Positions 61,215 to 64,000 of a DNA stretch of 64,000 nt are shown piece by piece. The position numbers were made by a program, and so were the translations under genes. Numbering within the stretch: the stretch's first letter is position 1; each line of letters opens with the position of its first letter. The stretch is from JAOZTV01 sp965371805 (GTDB lineage Bacteria > Acidobacteriota > Aminicenantia > UBA2199): positions 1-64,000 of the forward strand of contig CBDUZW010000018.1 in NCBI GenBank assembly GCA_965371805.1, given 5' to 3'. The notes under the pieces are model-generated. The model saw only the letters and a list, made by a program, of their open reading frames with translations, had not been told where the DNA came from and did no database searches.

Positions 61215-61558
61215 CTAAGAATAAATCAATGATTTGATGAATTTAAAGGCGGGCTATTTGCCCGTCTTTTTTTAAATACTTTATAGAAATCTATATTAAA
61301 GAAAATTGAGTTAATATCTGTATTTTTTTGGTGTAATAAATATATATGTAAATACTCGCTTGTATTTTTAAATACAATAATGCAGTAATTTAAATTATAA
61401 TTTTAAAATATTTCTAATAATTCAATCTTTTTTTACATAAATTTTTTGAAATACTTTTTTTATAAAAGTTGACTGAAGTAAATGAAATAATTTTGAGATA
61501 TATTTGTTTGTTTTTTATATAGTTATTGAAATAATTATTAAATAAAAAGGAGAAAGAA
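61215..61558. other. A+T-rich intergenic region
   Basis: This 344-bp gap contains the PEPCK terminator and then featureless A+T-rich sequence. A TTGACT (61469-61474) and several TATA-like words could be a promoter for the CARDB gene, but none has good spacing. AAAAGGAG precedes ATG 61559. No ORF or RNA gene was seen. Confidence 0.5.
61245..61272 (+). terminator. Rho-independent terminator after PEPCK
   Basis: AAAGGCGGGC (61245-61254), a TATTT loop and GCCCGTCTTT (61260-61269) pair with a single G-T mismatch and run into Ts. Confidence 0.9.
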
Positions 61559-62995
61559 ATGAAAAAATTATTTTTATTATTGTTAGTAATGGTTATCTCT
61601 TATGGGATGGCTTTTTCACAGAATATTACGGTTACCAAACCTGCAGCAGGAGAAACTGTTGCAAAAGGGAGTCAATATACAATAATGTGGGCTAAATCCG
61701 GGTCAATGGATGCCAATGTAAAAATCCGGTTGTATAATTCAGCTGGAACTACAAAGATCAAGAATATTGTAAATAGCATACCTAATAATGGAAGCTATAC
61801 TATGCCTGCAAATATGCTGAATGATGTTCCAGTTGGAAATTATCTTATTAGAGTAAGAACTCTTGATAATGCTGTATTTGATGATGGAGGAGTTTTTACA
61901 ATTGCAGTTGCTCCATCTGGTGGAATAATTATTGTAACTAATCCAAATTCGACCACTAAGTGGAATAAGGGTATAGGGTATCCAATTATATGGACAAAAC
62001 AAGGGGCAATGCATTCTAAAGTAAAGATTCGATTGTATAATTCTGCAGGAACTACAAAGATTAAAGACATTGTAAATGAAACGAATAATGATGGTAACTA
62101 TTCAATTCCATCAAACTTTCTAAATGATGTCCCTGTCGGCAATTATAAGGTGAGGGCAAAAACAATTGATAATTTAGTTTCTGACGATAGTAGTGTTTTT
62201 ATTATAAAAATAGCCTATACTACCATGATAAATCCGGAACTAAAAGTGGGAATAATACAGCGATTTAAACCCGACCTGGCACCGACTTTTTCTGCTCTGA
62301 CTTATATAAAGAACAAACACGATTTTGAAGGAACTATATGGAACCATGGCCAGGTGGAGGTAATAAATCCCAGAGTAAAGCTGCAGGTTCACGGGCCAGA
62401 TGGATTTAAAGCTCCGGTATTTTATACTACGATCCAGGGAGTAATAAAGCCTAATAAAAGATTGTTTTTCAGGTCACAATACATTGTCCCGAACCTTAAA
62501 GAGAGAGGCTCATATAATTTTATAATTACTGTAGACCCCCATAATGTAATCAAAGAATCAAATGAGGGTAATAACAGAATCGAATTTTCTTTTGAGTTTT
62601 ACCCGAAATCTGACCTTGTAGTATGTACCAGCAACAATAAGAGGCCTCGTGTGGGTTACAAAACTCAGGTCCATGCAATTGTAAAAAATGTTGGATACAA
62701 ACAATCAGCTCCATGTAAATTAAGATTCTACATTGAAAAAAAAGGTGCAAATGAGTATGAGATCCCTGCTTTGGCCCCTGGAAAGAGTTTCACAATAACC
62801 AGGGAAGTAAAATGGGGCCTTAAAGGTACTAAAACTATCAGTGCCATCATAGATTATGACAGAAGAATTAAAGAGTACCGGAAAGATAATAACAGGGTGG
62901 TCAGTTCATACTTTGTCAGACTTCCTCATCACAAAAAAACAACCCATCCACCTTACAGTATATGTTCGAGCAAACAATATGATCAACCATGGTAG
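61559..62995 (+). CDS. Exported surface protein with duplicated beta-repeats and CARDB domains
   Basis: A 478-residue protein with a signal peptide (about 1-20). Two tandem repeats of about 95 residues follow (ITVTKPAAGETVAKGSQYTI and IIVTNPNSTTKWNKGIGYPI). Each contains VKIRLYNSAGTTKIK and NDVPVGNY, and they resemble the Ser-Thr-rich Kre9/KNH-like domain. Two CARDB-like immunoglobulin domains (about 240-340 and 345-450) carry the DPHNVIKESNEGNN and DYDRRIKEYRKDNN motifs, normally calcium-binding. It is probably an adhesive or scaffold surface protein. Confidence 0.8.
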   Translation: MKKLFLLLLVMVISYGMAFSQNITVTKPAAGETVAKGSQYTIMWAKSGSMDANVKIRLYNSAGTTKIKNIVNSIPNNGSYTMPANMLNDVPVGNYLIRVRTLDNAVFDDGGVFTIAVAPSGGIIIVTNPNSTTKWNKGIGYPIIWTKQGAMHSKVKIRLYNSAGTTKIKDIVNETNNDGNYSIPSNFLNDVPVGNYKVRAKTIDNLVSDDSSVFIIKIAYTTMINPELKVGIIQRFKPDLAPTFSALTYIKNKHDFEGTIWNHGQVEVINPRVKLQVHGPDGFKAPVFYTTIQGVIKPNKRLFFRSQYIVPNLKERGSYNFIITVDPHNVIKESNEGNNRIEFSFEFYPKSDLVVCTSNNKRPRVGYKTQVHAIVKNVGYKQSAPCKLRFYIEKKGANEYEIPALAPGKSFTITREVKWGLKGTKTISAIIDYDRRIKEYRKDNNRVVSSYFVRLPHHKKTTHPPYSICSSKQYDQPW

Positions 62996-63048
62996 AGAAT
63001 AAATAAAAATTTTATGATAGTTAAATGTTTAATCAGTTTATAGATAAA

Positions 63049-63074
63049 GAGGCGGGTTTTTACCCGCTTTTTTT
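63049..63074 (+). terminator. Rho-independent terminator after the CARDB gene
   Basis: GCGGGT (63051-63056), loop TTTT and ACCCGC (63061-63066) run into a long T-tract. The minus-strand ftcD-like gene ends 60 bp beyond it. Confidence 0.85.
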
Positions 63075-63125
63075 TTGTAAAGGCAGTGAGGCTTGGGAAA
63101 GCCTCTATATTAATTAACTATGAAA

Positions 63126-64000
63126 TTATAATCCAAATCTTTTATAAAGAATTTGTCTTATTTTCTCTGATATCTCTTTTACCTCTTTATTGATCTTTAT
63201 TGCTTCAGTTTTTATTTTATTTTTAAATTCTTCATCTGTAATATCTTCAAGATTTATCATAACATTATAGAAGGCACCTTCAGCAGCACTCTCTGCTGTC
63301 AGACCTGCAACTCCAGCATCTGAAAGAGAATTCTGATTGCCTTTTTCTGTTGTAATAAGTGCGATTTCTACAGCTTCTTTTGTTTTTTCTAAAACAGAAA
63401 AGGGGATAAGAGTTGCCTCTTTAGTAGCATCTTGAATTGCCAGATCCCTTATTTTTTTTTCTTCATCTGTTTTTTTAGGAAGCGAGAATCCGTCCATTAT
63501 TTTATTAAAAGCATCTGTATCTTTGTCGATTGCATCAAGGAAAAACATTTTCAATTTTTGTCCCTTTACTGATGCTTCGATCATATCCTGCTTTACCTCT
63601 TTGTATTTAAGTTTGCCATAGGTTAAGTTTCCAACCATTGCTGATAATGAGGCTGATAAAGAACCATTCAAAGCTGCGACACTTCCACCACCAGGTGCAG
63701 GAGAGTCCGAAGCTAATTCATTTGAAAACTCATCAAGTTTCATTGAAACCAGAGCGCCTTTTTTTCTGAATCTATATTCGATTATCCTCTCAGCTATATT
63801 AAATTCAGAAACTTCATTTAATCCCAATGTCTGAACTGCAATTCTGACTATTTCCTCTTCAGAAACACCGGTACTTCCACCCTGTTTTTCAATAACATGA
63901 AGACCTGTATCGAGCATAGCTTCTAATGGAACAAGTCCAACCAGTTCACTGCCGGTTACCCTTACTCCAAATTCATTTGCATATTTTTCACATTCTTCAA
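63126..64000 (-). CDS. FtcD-type formimidoyltransferase-cyclodeaminase, partial at window edge
   Basis: The visible 3' part, about 291 codons, stays open to the right edge. Residues at the edge read CEKYANEFGVRVTGSELVGL then VPLEAMLD, the end of a glutamate formimidoyltransferase domain. A linker and a formiminotetrahydrofolate cyclodeaminase domain follow (LDEFSNELASDSPAPGGGSVAALNGSLSASL). The apparent start at 63917 is not a real start. The enzyme moves the formimino group of histidine breakdown to folate and releases ammonia. It could be the bifunctional FtcD form; the beginning must lie beyond 64000. Confidence 0.88.
   Translation of the reverse strand, partial: EECEKYANEFGVRVTGSELVGLVPLEAMLDTGLHVIEKQGGSTGVSEEEIVRIAVQTLGLNEVSEFNIAERIIEYRFRKKGALVSMKLDEFSNELASDSPAPGGGSVAALNGSLSASLSAMVGNLTYGKLKYKEVKQDMIEASVKGQKLKMFFLDAIDKDTDAFNKIMDGFSLPKKTDEEKKIRDLAIQDATKEATLIPFSVLEKTKEAVEIALITTEKGNQNSLSDAGVAGLTAESAAEGAFYNVMINLEDITDEEFKNKIKTEAIKINKEVKEISEKIRQILYKRFGL

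Noticed and set aside
1..64000. tRNA, rRNA or tmRNA genes
   Set aside because: No cloverleaf with a GTTCRA-type T-loop or rRNA-like conserved block was recognised by eye; a covariance-model scan was not possible.

Overview
The window is strongly A+T-rich, densely coded bacterial DNA with short intergenic gaps and no rRNA, tRNA or CRISPR array that I can see. Envelope genes (TonB, ExbB, ExbD, a TonB-dependent receptor, outer-membrane beta-barrel proteins, lipoproteins) point to a diderm. The gene order tgt-yajC-secD-secF-tonB-exbB-exbD, the shape of the TonB C-terminus, a SecF with a long periplasmic insertion, and the many beta-propeller, WG-repeat and Ser/Thr-kinase proteins resemble Acidobacteriota/Aminicenantia-type bacteria. 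That placement is an inference from gene content, not a phylogeny. CheW, a chemoreceptor and a DUF5610-like protein suggest motility; a class II (B12-dependent) ribonucleotide reductase and a HemW-type radical SAM protein fit an anaerobic or microaerobic life.

Layout. 0.1-2.6 kb: minus-strand operon of a YtrA-type GntR repressor, a membrane protein and a secreted thioredoxin-TPR protein, with two palindromic operators over its own promoter. 2.9-9.6 kb: plus-strand tgt, yajC, secD, secF, then tonB-exbB-exbD, closed by a strong terminator. 9.7-14.2 kb: minus-strand lipid kinase, a degenerate Gfo/Idh-like protein, two unknown proteins and ndk. 14.3-20.4 kb: signalling block (DUF5610-like protein, CheW, MCP with two periplasmic CZB domains, a receiver-only protein, a NarL-type regulator with its histidine kinase). 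20.6-28.0 kb: nrdJ with an NrdR box inside its promoter, topA with an apparent ATC start codon, a DUF401 permease and an NhaD/CitMHS-like antiporter. 28.1-31.4 kb: a tight four-gene operon joining a cytoplasmic solute-binding-protein-like protein, a UreG/HypB-like GTPase, an ABC ATPase without permease, and a small zinc-ribbon protein. This is the best candidate for an undescribed system, possibly metallocentre assembly.

31.4-40.2 kb: two Ser/Thr kinases around prfB (with its programmed +1 frameshift), then a sensor-propeller diguanylate cyclase coupled by TAATG to an SplB-like radical SAM gene. 40.2-46.6 kb: minus-strand ECF sigma operon with an interrupted zf-HC2-type regulator, a caspase-like protease, a beta-barrel protein, two overlapping mini-ORFs and a TonB-dependent receptor. 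46.6-54.5 kb: accessory region with an EF-hand protein, a zinc-ribbon membrane protein, an AAA_14/DUF4143 ATPase, a beta-propeller protein, a VF530-like protein and a WG-repeat lipoprotein. It is laced with three copies of a 36-bp repeat, GATGAA-rich inverted repeats and a dispersed TGGTGYCAG motif. 54.5-64 kb: housekeeping (hemW, trmJ-cysS, a P-loop protein divergent from a PEPCK, a CARDB surface protein) and the 3' part of an ftcD-like gene running off the right edge.

Expression signals. Most genes have good GGAGG-type ribosome sites. Three genes (34230 minus, prfB, the 48104 ATPase) have consensus-like sigma-70 promoters whose expected start point falls on or beside the start codon, suggesting leaderless mRNAs. 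Several operons use one-base TAATG/TAGTG or four-base ATGA overlaps.
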